Assembly (NCBI GenBank): GCA_027064945.1
Contig: JAMOPB010000418.1
Span: forward strand, 1 to 35,301
Source: Candidatus Cloacimonadota bacterium
GTDB taxonomy: Bacteria; Cloacimonadota; Cloacimonadia; Cloacimonadales; TCS61
Length of the DNA: 35,301 nucleotides
Direction of reading: 5' to 3'
A program made the translations under genes and the position numbers. Numbering within the stretch: position 1 is the first letter of the stretch; every line of letters begins with the position of its first letter. The notes below the pieces were generated by a model that was given only the letters and a program-made list of their open reading frames with translations, did no database searches and was not told the DNA's origin. This document shows, one piece after another, positions 27,147 through 35,301 of this stretch.

Positions 27147-27978
27147 ATTGAAGGTGATCGATTCAATTGAAGAGATGCAGGAAATTTCTGCTAATTGGTC
27201 GGAAGAAGTAGGATTTGTTCCTACAATGGGCTACCTGCATGAAGGACATCTTAGCTTAGTAAAAGCTGCAAAAGAAAATTGCAAGATAGTTGTTGTAAGC
27301 ATCTATGTAAATCCTAGTCAATTTGCTCCCAATGAAGATCTTGATACTTATCCAAGAGATTTTGACCGAGATAAAAAACTTTTGGAAGAATTGGAAGTTG
27401 ATTATCTCTTTTTCCCTAAAGATAGTGATATGTATCCACAAAATTATAAAACTTGGGTTAATGTGAATGATCTGACGAAAGGTTTATGCGGGAAATCAAG
27501 ACCAACTCATTTTCAAGGTGTAACAACTGTTGTAAGCAAACTGATAAACATTGTTAATCCTAATAAAATGTTTATGGGTGAAAAAGATTTCCAACAGATT
27601 ACAGTTTTAAAACGTATGGTAGAAGATTTAAATTTCCGAGTTAAGATTATAGGTTGTGATATTGTCCGAGAGAAAGACGGCTTGGCAATGAGTTCCAGGA
27701 ATAAAAATCTTAAATCTGAAGATAGAGAAAAAGCTTTAAGTTTAAGTAGATCTATCAAACTAGCAAAGAATTTGTTTAGAGATGGAGAAATAGAAAGCAG
27801 AATCATCAAAGAGAAAATTTGGGAATTAATAAATTCTTCCGGTGCTAAAGTTGATTATGTAGAAATTGTAGATCCTGTAACATTGGAAGATGTAGAAAAA
27901 GTAGATGAAAAAAGCCGTGTAATTTTGGCAGCTTATGTTGGCTCTGTCCGGCTAATTGATAATGGTAATTTAGAATAA
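27139..27978 (+). CDS. panC: Pantothenate synthetase
   Basis: FVPTMGYLHEGHLSLVKAA, VSIYVNPSQFAPNEDLDTYPRD, MFMGEKDFQQ, LAMSSRNKNL. ATG 27139 is the likely start; the ORF track begins at 27112. Confidence 0.95.
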   Translation: MSKLKVIDSIEEMQEISANWSEEVGFVPTMGYLHEGHLSLVKAAKENCKIVVVSIYVNPSQFAPNEDLDTYPRDFDRDKKLLEELEVDYLFFPKDSDMYPQNYKTWVNVNDLTKGLCGKSRPTHFQGVTTVVSKLINIVNPNKMFMGEKDFQQITVLKRMVEDLNFRVKIIGCDIVREKDGLAMSSRNKNLKSEDREKALSLSRSIKLAKNLFRDGEIESRIIKEKIWELINSSGAKVDYVEIVDPVTLEDVEKVDEKSRVILAAYVGSVRLIDNGNLE

Positions 27979-27986
27979 TATTTTTT

Positions 27987-28018
27987 ATAGGAAACTTTTT
28001 AGTTTCCTATTTTTTTTC
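27987..28018 (+). terminator. Rho-independent terminator after panC
   Basis: ATAGGAAACT-TTTT-AGTTTCCTAT perfect 10-bp stem followed by a run of T. Confidence 0.88.
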
Positions 28019-28055
28019 TTTACACTTTGCTAATGTTTTTAGAAATTTATCGTGC

Positions 28056-29393
28056 ATGAGGGAGGAAGCGATGCAAATTTCTGAAAAGTTTATTTTCCAT
28101 ATTTGGGATGCTCAACATTTAAAAACAAATCTGAAAACAGCTACTAATAAGGATGTACAGATATTGTATGTAGGCAGATGGAATAATTCGTCCGGACCGG
28201 ATTTTAAAGATGTAGTGATTAAAATAGAAAATCAAATATTACGTGGTGATGTAGAAATTCATCAAAAAGTATATGATTGGCAGCTTCACAAACATCACGA
28301 AGATCCGAATTTCAATAATGTGGTTTTACACGTGGTTTATGATAACAGCAGCGATATAAAATACACAATTAATGAAGCCGGGGATTTGATAGAAATTTTA
28401 GAAATACAATATTTCTTAGATCAATCAATAAGTAAATTATTAGAAAAATATGAGGGGATATCACTTTCTGTTAAGGGTGATTTTTGTGAATATTTTGCCG
28501 GTAAAACAAGTGATATAACATCAAAATTATTAGAGAAAAATGGAATTGAAAGATTGCATAAAAAGATGAGAAGATTTTCCAGTGAAATGATTTTTGATGA
28601 TCTTGATCAAATTGCATATCAAGGAATATTGGAAGCTTTGGGATATAATAAAAATAAATTCCAGATGTTGCAATTATCCAGAGAAATAACTTTTGACTTT
28701 ATCAAAAAAAGCAAACTTAAAGGTATGACCAAAGAACAATTACTTTCGATATTTATTTTTAGTAGCTCACTTTCAGATCATATACCTAATAATTTTCCCA
28801 ATCAACTAAAATATAAATTAATCTCATTATACACCGAGCAACATTTCTTTTTAAATAAAATTGATATAGATTGGAAATTATTCAGAATTAGGCCTGTAAA
28901 TCATCCTGTTAATAGAATCGTACAAATCATAGATTTTCTTTGGGAAGCAAGTGATAGCTCGATTTTTAACAAATTTCTAACTCTTTTTTCATTTAGTGAT
29001 AATCAAATTGATATGAAAGAATTTTATTTTAGATTAAATAAGTTATTTGCTCCTACAGATGATAATCTTCCTGAACATTATCGAATAGGAAAAACAAGAT
29101 TGGATACAATTGGAATAAATATTATTATTCCTTTAGTTTTATTATATGCGGGAAAAATGAATTATAAGAATTTAACGGAAGTTACAAAAAACATTTATAA
29201 AAATTATCGTGCATTACCAAAAAATCATATTGAAAGTCATATGCATAGATTTATGCAACAATCTCAAATAAAAGTAGTTAGGAAAAAAGCAATTTATCAG
29301 CAAGGATTATTAAATCTTTATTATGATTTCTGTAAAGATCACAATTGCCAAATCTGCAAAGCAAAACTGGATGCAGATTTGGCCAAAATGTAA
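28056..29393 (+). CDS. DUF2851-family protein
   Basis: Family-like pattern LYVGRWNNSSGPDFKDVVIKIENQILRGDVEIHQKVYDWQLHKHHEDPNFNNVVLHVVYDN and a C-terminal Cys cluster CKDHNCQICK. Confidence 0.75.
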   Translation: MREEAMQISEKFIFHIWDAQHLKTNLKTATNKDVQILYVGRWNNSSGPDFKDVVIKIENQILRGDVEIHQKVYDWQLHKHHEDPNFNNVVLHVVYDNSSDIKYTINEAGDLIEILEIQYFLDQSISKLLEKYEGISLSVKGDFCEYFAGKTSDITSKLLEKNGIERLHKKMRRFSSEMIFDDLDQIAYQGILEALGYNKNKFQMLQLSREITFDFIKKSKLKGMTKEQLLSIFIFSSSLSDHIPNNFPNQLKYKLISLYTEQHFFLNKIDIDWKLFRIRPVNHPVNRIVQIIDFLWEASDSSIFNKFLTLFSFSDNQIDMKEFYFRLNKLFAPTDDNLPEHYRIGKTRLDTIGINIIIPLVLLYAGKMNYKNLTEVTKNIYKNYRALPKNHIESHMHRFMQQSQIKVVRKKAIYQQGLLNLYYDFCKDHNCQICKAKLDADLAKM

Positions 29394-29397
29394 AAAA

Positions 29398-30327
29398 TTA
29401 TATTAATCTACATGCATCCTTAGCTATCATTTTTGCCTCTTTAATCAGATCCATCACGTTATTGGTTTCATCATTTGCCTGAGAAACTCCCCAACCTCTA
29501 ATGATATTGTTTTTTTGGATTATATCGATAAAACTACCTTCAATCCGTTTGATAGTTAGAAGTGCATTTTTCTTATCGGTTTCAGGCAGTGCAATCAAAA
29601 AAATATTATTCTGATATCTGCCAATTATATCAGTAGTTCTAAGGTTATCTTTAATATAATCTCCAATAGATTCAATTATTTTACTTACCTTATTAACTCC
29701 ACGCTTATTGACTAAAGATTTATAGTTATCGATATATAGAACACAAAGACTGATATCTCTATTATAACGTTTCATAAGCCTTAATGATGTGTTCGCTTTA
29801 TGGGTAAAAGGTTGGAATTTATGAACGTGATTTATTTGATAAAATCCTTCATGCTGTGCAATATCATCTTCTAAGTTATGAATTCTGACGGTGATACTGC
29901 CAATGCTTCCATAAAATTTTATTAGTTCTTGATGCTCTTCTGAAAAGAATCCTTCTTTTTTATCTAAAAACATAAATCCGAAAAGCTCTGATTTATAAAA
30001 AATGGGGGTAATTATAAGATGAGAAAAATCGTGTTCAAATTTGTAAAATCCATATTCATCTATTTCAATTTGTTCAAATTTCATCATCTCTTGAACGAGA
30101 GGATCACCGGCAGTAAAAATAGTGTCTTTAGCAAAATGATGACTGATATGCCTACTAATTTTCAATCTGTATAATTCTGTATGAGGAACTTTTAGAAAAA
30201 TACCCAAACTTTGATATTTTATCTCCTTTTCTAAATCTCTTAAAATTCTAGACAAACTCTTTTCTAATGGCAGATCAGCTTGAATGTCCTTTTGCAATTC
30301 CACAAAATGTTTTATCGAAAAATCCAT
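29398..30327 (-). CDS. GAF-domain protein with degenerate GGDEF-like domain
   Basis: GAF-like N-terminal half (LIITPIFYKSELFGFMFLDKKEGFFSEEHQELIKFYG); C-terminal GGDEF-like fold pattern (LCVLYIDNYKSLVNKRG...LRTTDIIGRYQNNIFLIALPETD) lacking the GGDEF residues. Confidence 0.7.
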   Translation of the reverse strand: MDFSIKHFVELQKDIQADLPLEKSLSRILRDLEKEIKYQSLGIFLKVPHTELYRLKISRHISHHFAKDTIFTAGDPLVQEMMKFEQIEIDEYGFYKFEHDFSHLIITPIFYKSELFGFMFLDKKEGFFSEEHQELIKFYGSIGSITVRIHNLEDDIAQHEGFYQINHVHKFQPFTHKANTSLRLMKRYNRDISLCVLYIDNYKSLVNKRGVNKVSKIIESIGDYIKDNLRTTDIIGRYQNNIFLIALPETDKKNALLTIKRIEGSFIDIIQKNNIIRGWGVSQANDETNNVMDLIKEAKMIAKDACRLI

Positions 30328-30336
30328 ATTGCACTC

Positions 30337-31695
30337 CTAATTTTTAATACGTTCTGACCAATTAATTATTTGTTTTCCGCCAGCTTTGATTGAGACTATA
30401 AATTTAATTTGATGAGCATTTATTTTTTTATAATTTATATTGTTATTTAGTATTGTCCAATCTCCGGAAATGTTATGGATAACTTCAATCTCTTTTGTTT
30501 CTTTACTTTGATTTTCTAAAGAAACTCTCATTTTCTTTTGAATTAATTTTCTATCAATTTTCTTATACTCAAGTTGTTCTGTTTTTCCAACCAAATCAAA
30601 AGCATTTCCAATTGTAACAACAACTTCTTGGTTAACTGCTGTGTGTTTGATTCTATCTTCTCCAATAAATTGTAAGCTTTTATCTGCTTTGTCTTCTTGA
30701 TAAATTTTTATTCTTCCTTTGGGAAGTGGAAGCTTTAAACCTGATGCTTCATCGTTTTTAAATTTGATCTGTGATATAATCTTATTACTAAAAGTATTGT
30801 ATCTGTTGGATTGTTCAGCTTTAACGATTTTTGATGGAAACAATTGAATTTGCTTAATTTGTTTATTAGCAATTGAAACATTCTGGTCTAAAGTATAAAG
30901 ATGAAAATCATTGAACGATTTTTCATTAAACTCCGGAGGAGCTTCAAGAGCCATGTCAACATTTGAATCATACATAGCTACTCTTGCTAATGATTTAGCA
31001 TGTTGAGGAGAAATTGTTTTATTTACATCTCCTGCCATTAATTTAAGTTTAACATTTTCAAATTTTTTCCCTGAATAATTTTTGATTGTTACCCAGGAAT
31101 TAATATCAAGTTTTTTTGTTTCGGGATTCCAAATACAATTGTAATCAACATCCCAGCTTAATCCATCACATAAGTAACTGATATTTGCTTTGTATTTTGC
31201 TTTTTTGGGAGCATATAATTTCCAACGTAAAGTTGGTTTTAGATAGAAATTATCAGGTAATTTTGCTAAGGTGATATTTCTAATTGTAGAACGGTTGATA
31301 AGAATCAATTTCTTGCTTGAATTTTCTAAAACGCCAATTGTTTTTGAATCGGTGAATTGCAATATTCCTTCCAAATAATACTCTTCCTCAGTTTGGATAA
31401 TAACATCTTCACCAATGTATTTTTGCATAATTTGCTCTGTATTTGCCAAATCAAATTCATAATTTTGAGAAAAAATTTGCAAAGAATTATTTTGTGAATC
31501 TAAGATTACAGATTTTGCATCGATAGTATTTGGTATATTTTCGTAGTAATAATCTTGTAAACCTGCTTTAAGACCAAGTTCAAGCTTAGTTCTTATCAAA
31601 GAAAAATTGTTATTATAAATAGTTACTTGTGTCTCATTGGAAAATAAAATTGCAACTAAAAATAATGCAAAGAAAACAAAACAAACCTTTTTCAT
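30337..31695 (-). CDS. DUF4139-domain secreted protein
   Basis: Signal peptide; VTIYNNNFSLIRTKLEL... and PTLRWKLYAPKKAKYKANISYLCDGLSWDVDYNCIWNPETKKLDINSWVTIKNYSGKKFENVKLKLMAGDVN, typical of DUF4139 proteins. Confidence 0.75.
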   Translation of the reverse strand: MKKVCFVFFALFLVAILFSNETQVTIYNNNFSLIRTKLELGLKAGLQDYYYENIPNTIDAKSVILDSQNNSLQIFSQNYEFDLANTEQIMQKYIGEDVIIQTEEEYYLEGILQFTDSKTIGVLENSSKKLILINRSTIRNITLAKLPDNFYLKPTLRWKLYAPKKAKYKANISYLCDGLSWDVDYNCIWNPETKKLDINSWVTIKNYSGKKFENVKLKLMAGDVNKTISPQHAKSLARVAMYDSNVDMALEAPPEFNEKSFNDFHLYTLDQNVSIANKQIKQIQLFPSKIVKAEQSNRYNTFSNKIISQIKFKNDEASGLKLPLPKGRIKIYQEDKADKSLQFIGEDRIKHTAVNQEVVVTIGNAFDLVGKTEQLEYKKIDRKLIQKKMRVSLENQSKETKEIEVIHNISGDWTILNNNINYKKINAHQIKFIVSIKAGGKQIINWSERIKN

Positions 31696-31734
31696 ACATC
31701 CTCCGAATTTGATTTTTTTATTTTAACAAAGTGA

Positions 31735-32346
31735 TTATAAATTAGATCTTATTCGAGCTAAGATCATTTCAATTCCAACAACGTTATTTCCACCTCTTGG
31801 TATGATTATATCTGCAAATCTTTTACTAGGTTCTACAAATTCAATATGCATAGGACGTACAGTAGCTTTGTATTGATTTATTACTGAATCTAAAGAACGG
31901 CCTCTTTGTTTTATATCACGTTCAATACGTCGTAATATTCGTATATCAGCATCAGTATCTACAAATATTTTGATATCAAGTAAATCACGTAATTCACGAT
32001 TTTCAAAAATTAGTATACCTTCAACAATTATAATGGGAGTAGGTAATAATTTTTTTGTCCTTTTGGTTCTTAGATGTTCTTCAAAAGAATAGATTGGTGT
32101 TTCAATAGGAATATTGTTTTTCAAAGCTTTAATATGTTGGATTAAAAGAGAAGTTTCATAAGTATTGGGATGATCGTAATTTAATTTCGCTCTTTCATCA
32201 AAATCTAAATTAGAGAAGTTTTTATAATAGTTGTCGTGCCGTAAAACTGTTAATTTACTTTTAAATTCTTCTTGTATTGAGTTCGCAATTGAAGTTTTAC
32301 CTGAAGCTGTTCCTCCGGCAATTCCGATAATTAAAGGTCGATGCAT
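31735..32346 (-). CDS. udk: Uridine kinase
   Basis: P-loop GIAGGTASGKTSIA, HDNYYKN, LNYDHPNTYET, RRIERDIKQRGRS. Confidence 0.94.
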   Translation of the reverse strand: MHRPLIIGIAGGTASGKTSIANSIQEEFKSKLTVLRHDNYYKNFSNLDFDERAKLNYDHPNTYETSLLIQHIKALKNNIPIETPIYSFEEHLRTKRTKKLLPTPIIIVEGILIFENRELRDLLDIKIFVDTDADIRILRRIERDIKQRGRSLDSVINQYKATVRPMHIEFVEPSKRFADIIIPRGGNNVVGIEMILARIRSNL

Positions 32347-32942
32347 TATTTTATCCTTTCCCTTTTAAAATATGAAACCATTAAACCTGAACCAATTTCA
32401 ATTAATACGTTCTCAAATTGTTGATCTAAATTGATAAAGTCAAGGTATTCTTGTACTGTCTTTTTATGAGATATAATATTATCTGCTATAACTATTGCTG
32501 TATCCTGCAATTTTGGGATTAATAATTTTATATATTTGATATAGCCGATTTTTCCAGCATCTAAAAAAGCGTAATCAAATGTTTTATCTAAATTAGGAAT
32601 TACCTCTTCCGCCATGCCAAAATGTTGTGTTATATTATTAATTCCTTCCAGATTTGATTTGCTTAGATTATACCTGCTTTCATCCACTTCGATAGTATCC
32701 AATTCACCGGAATTATAACTACACGCGGTAGCTTGCCAAAATGTGGAAAAGCCGTTAGAAGTTCCAACTTCAATTAGCTGTTTACATCTTTTTTCCAAGA
32801 TAAAATTAAATAGATATTTTGCTGTCTCATCATCAATATTCCATAAGCGATGAATTTCTGCTTTCTGTTTGGCGAACTCTTCAATTTTATCAGAATATTT
32901 TTCTTTAATTACGTTAAATTTATTTCCATTTGTATTTTCCAA
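32346..32942 (-). CDS. O-methyltransferase family, SAM-dependent
   Basis: LIEVGTSNGFSTFW (motif I), LDTIEVDESRYNLSKSNLE, FDYAFLDAGKIGYIKYI, TAIVIADNI. Confidence 0.85.
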   Translation of the reverse strand: MENTNGNKFNVIKEKYSDKIEEFAKQKAEIHRLWNIDDETAKYLFNFILEKRCKQLIEVGTSNGFSTFWQATACSYNSGELDTIEVDESRYNLSKSNLEGINNITQHFGMAEEVIPNLDKTFDYAFLDAGKIGYIKYIKLLIPKLQDTAIVIADNIISHKKTVQEYLDFINLDQQFENVLIEIGSGLMVSYFKRERIK

Positions 32943-34011
32943 AAGTACCTCTTAATCCAAAATAAATAAAATATGGCAGATAGATTAGTTCTGCAATAGG
33001 TAAGAATAATAACAATTTTCTTTTTCTTATCTTATGTAAAAATAGAGTAATTAATAAAGATTCAAACATAATTTTTATAGCTAAGAAAATCATGAAAAAA
33101 ACAACATCAAATAATCCGCAAAGCATTAGTCCAAAGGCAACTAAGAAGATTAAATAATATAGGAAAACTAATAAAGTCATAATTTTGATAGATAGAGTGT
33201 AATGTTTCCATTTAGAAGCTCTTCTGCTTTCTCTTTGCAGATGTTCTTGCAGATTATTGATATTTTTTGTATGAACCATCGCTGAATTATTAAAGATAAA
33301 ATTCATTTCTCTAATCTCTTTGCGCATTCTTTGCAACATCAAATCATCATCGCCGGATTTAATTTTCCCGATTTCTCCAAATCCGCCAATTTTCTGATAA
33401 ACGGATTTCCGATAAGCCATATTACCGGCAGTGCATGTAATAGCCCAGTTCATTCCAAAACTACCACTGGTAACTGCAAAAATTGCGGAACGTTCCAGAT
33501 TTTTCAAACCGGTAATGAATTTGCTTCCCATATCAATAAAAGAGTAGCCTGCTAAAAAATCTATTTCGTCTGTAAAATGGTAATTTATCTCTTTCAACCA
33601 CTCCTTGCCGACAACACAATCCGCATCAGTGAAGGCTAAAATTTCATAACTTGCCTCTTTTATGGCAGCATCAATTGCGCCTTTTTTTCCAACTAAATCC
33701 GGATTCTCTTCAGTAATTTGAACCAATTTTATGAAAGGATATTTTTTTGCATATTGTTTGATAATATCAGAAGTTTTGTCTTCCGATCTATCGTCGGCAA
33801 TTACAAGTTCAATCAATTCTCTTGGATAGTTCTGAGCAAGTATAGATTGAATCAAATTTTCAATAGTTGCAGCTTCATTACGAGCTGCTACAATTATTGA
33901 AATCGGTTTAAGATTATTATCTCTTTTACGCGGTAGTCTAAAAATTCCTATAATAAAACTAAATAATATCAGATAATAAAATAGGGAAAATAATAATAAT
34001 AATGAATACAT
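32920..34011 (-). CDS. Membrane glycosyltransferase family 2
   Basis: ISIIVAARNEAATIENLIQSILAQNYP, ELVIADDRSEDKT, FTDADCV, GDDDLMLQRM and C-terminal TM segments. Confidence 0.9.
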   Translation of the reverse strand: MYSLLLLFSLFYYLILFSFIIGIFRLPRKRDNNLKPISIIVAARNEAATIENLIQSILAQNYPRELIELVIADDRSEDKTSDIIKQYAKKYPFIKLVQITEENPDLVGKKGAIDAAIKEASYEILAFTDADCVVGKEWLKEINYHFTDEIDFLAGYSFIDMGSKFITGLKNLERSAIFAVTSGSFGMNWAITCTAGNMAYRKSVYQKIGGFGEIGKIKSGDDDLMLQRMRKEIREMNFIFNNSAMVHTKNINNLQEHLQRESRRASKWKHYTLSIKIMTLLVFLYYLIFLVAFGLMLCGLFDVVFFMIFLAIKIMFESLLITLFLHKIRKRKLLLFLPIAELIYLPYFIYFGLRGTFGKYKWK

Positions 34012-34015
34012 AAAT

Positions 34016-34894
34016 TTATCTCTTTTGTTTTAAAATAATACCTAATCCTACGATTGCCGGTAAAACTGAATTGATGAAAAATACTGTCAATGTTGCTGTT
34101 AGTATAACTTCTGATTGGATGCCGTATTTAGAAAAAACTTCCAAAGCAAAAGTTTCACGTAATCCCAAACCACTATACGAAATTGGAATAGAATTTGCCA
34201 AAATTACAAGTGGAGTAGAGATAATTATTTTAGCAAAATTTATACTGGCAAAATGATTTATAATCGTATGATATTGAAAAAAAGTAATAAACATATAAAT
34301 ACATTGCAATGCAATAATTCTTGGGGTAATTTTCTTGTATGCCTTTAGATAATCTAAGAATTTTTCATATTTAGGTTTCTTTAGGAAAATCTGTGCAAAG
34401 AAAAGAAGGAAAGGCAGACTAAGCATAAAAACAAAAGAGAAAATTCTGGCATGATATGGCCATTGCTTAAAATAAAATATGCTGGCAAAAGCTGCAGCTG
34501 ATAGATTTGTCCAAGTTAAGAAAAATTTCTCCAAAGTTACAGAGATAAAAGTTGCACCTTTGTCATTATCTATATAATACATTTTCCCGAAAGTGCCGTA
34601 TCCTCCTGGAAGCAGGAATTGCAAAGCGGTACCAATGAATGTTGATTTTAAAATTTCATTATTTTTAGGATGATAATCGGGATTTATTTTAAGATACTGT
34701 CCCCAATTATAGAAACGGATAGCATACTTTACGGCAGAAGAAAGAAGCAATATAATTACAGTAGTGTGACCTAAATGCTTGAAATTACTAAGAAGTGTAT
34801 GAACACTTATTTTTTTGAAAATGAAAAAAAGGATCGTTAATGTGATCGCAATTTTTAATATATATATGATTTTACTTTTTTTTATTTTATCCAT
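34016..34894 (-). CDS. UPF0104/lysylphosphatidylglycerol synthase TM-region-like (flippase-like) protein
   Basis: Multi-TM with FIGTALQFLLPGGYGTFGKMYYI and ANSIPISYSGLGLRETFALEVFSKYGI family-like motifs. Confidence 0.8.
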   Translation of the reverse strand: MDKIKKSKIIYILKIAITLTILFFIFKKISVHTLLSNFKHLGHTTVIILLLSSAVKYAIRFYNWGQYLKINPDYHPKNNEILKSTFIGTALQFLLPGGYGTFGKMYYIDNDKGATFISVTLEKFFLTWTNLSAAAFASIFYFKQWPYHARIFSFVFMLSLPFLLFFAQIFLKKPKYEKFLDYLKAYKKITPRIIALQCIYMFITFFQYHTIINHFASINFAKIIISTPLVILANSIPISYSGLGLRETFALEVFSKYGIQSEVILTATLTVFFINSVLPAIVGLGIILKQKR

Positions 34895-34998
34895 AACATT
34901 TATTTATTCGGGAAAAATCTTGACCCGAAATTTTCTATCCAAAATTTTTAGTACCAGATTTAGAAAACAAGGCATCTAGTCAATATAAATGGAGAATT

Positions 34999-35301
34999 AT
35001 GTTTATAATATTAATATTAATTATTATATCACTTTTGATGATAGAGTATTTTTCACTTGGAAAAATATTTTGGTTTGCACAAATAATATTTTTTAATCCG
35101 AGAAGTAAGAAGTTGGTTCTGACTTTTGATGATGGACCTGATCCCAAATTTACAAGAGATGTAATGCAGATTTTGGGAAAATATAACATTAAAGCAACTT
35201 TTTTTGTATGTGGGAAAGAAAGTGAAGAGAATCCTGAGATAATAAAAGAATTGGTTGCGAATGGACATGAAGTTGGAAATCATAGTTGGAATCATATAAA
35301 T
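34999..35301 (+). CDS. Polysaccharide deacetylase (NodB homology), N-terminal part; runs off the right edge
   Basis: Not in the ORF track because no stop is in the window. ATG 34999 gives MFIILILIIISLLMIEYFSLGKIFWFAQIIFFNPRSKKLVLTFDDGPDPKFTRDVMQILGKYNIKATFFVCGKESEENPEIIKELVANGHEVGNHSWNHIN, with TFDDGPDP and HSWNH motifs. Confidence 0.92.
   Translation, partial: MFIILILIIISLLMIEYFSLGKIFWFAQIIFFNPRSKKLVLTFDDGPDPKFTRDVMQILGKYNIKATFFVCGKESEENPEIIKELVANGHEVGNHSWNHIN

Noticed and set aside
34980-35295. Minus-strand ORFs at the right edge (34980-35189, 35053-35295)
   Set aside because: Antisense to the unlisted polysaccharide deacetylase reading frame, which has clear NodB motifs.
1-35301. CRISPR arrays, transposases, integrases, toxin-antitoxin pairs, tRNA/rRNA genes
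   Set aside because: Looked for by eye on both strands; no direct-repeat arrays, mobile-element proteins or RNA-gene signatures were found. An Infernal/tRNAscan run would be needed to exclude small RNAs.

Overview
This is an AT-rich, gene-dense bacterial chromosomal window, probably from a Gram-negative FCB-type lineage; Cloacimonadota-like is a guess from gene content. I saw no tRNA, rRNA, CRISPR or mobile-element hallmarks. Left to right it carries: (1) an LPS/Kdo and LPS-export block (kdsA 3' end, kdsC, lptC-like, lptA/OstA-like, lptB) running into rpoN, lpd, lipA, hpf, hprK, ptsH and ptsI; (2) a minus-strand YihY/BrkB and MacB/LolD-like ABC block; (3) aroA and ddl followed by a five-gene envelope module: secreted FN3-like protein, sigma-less FecR-domain protein, large beta-barrel candidate, CHASE2-class III adenylyl cyclase, small beta-barrel candidate; (4) HU, dnaN, recF, a UMF1-like MFS protein, panD, panC and a DUF2851 protein; (5) a minus-strand block of GAF/degenerate-GGDEF protein, DUF4139 protein, udk, O-methyltransferase, GT2 and a UPF0104-type flippase-like protein; (6) the 5' part of a polysaccharide deacetylase running off the right edge. 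The main candidates for follow-up are the FecR/barrel/CHASE2-cyclase module and a compact structured element upstream of hprK whose two arm pairs cross (pseudoknot or switch).
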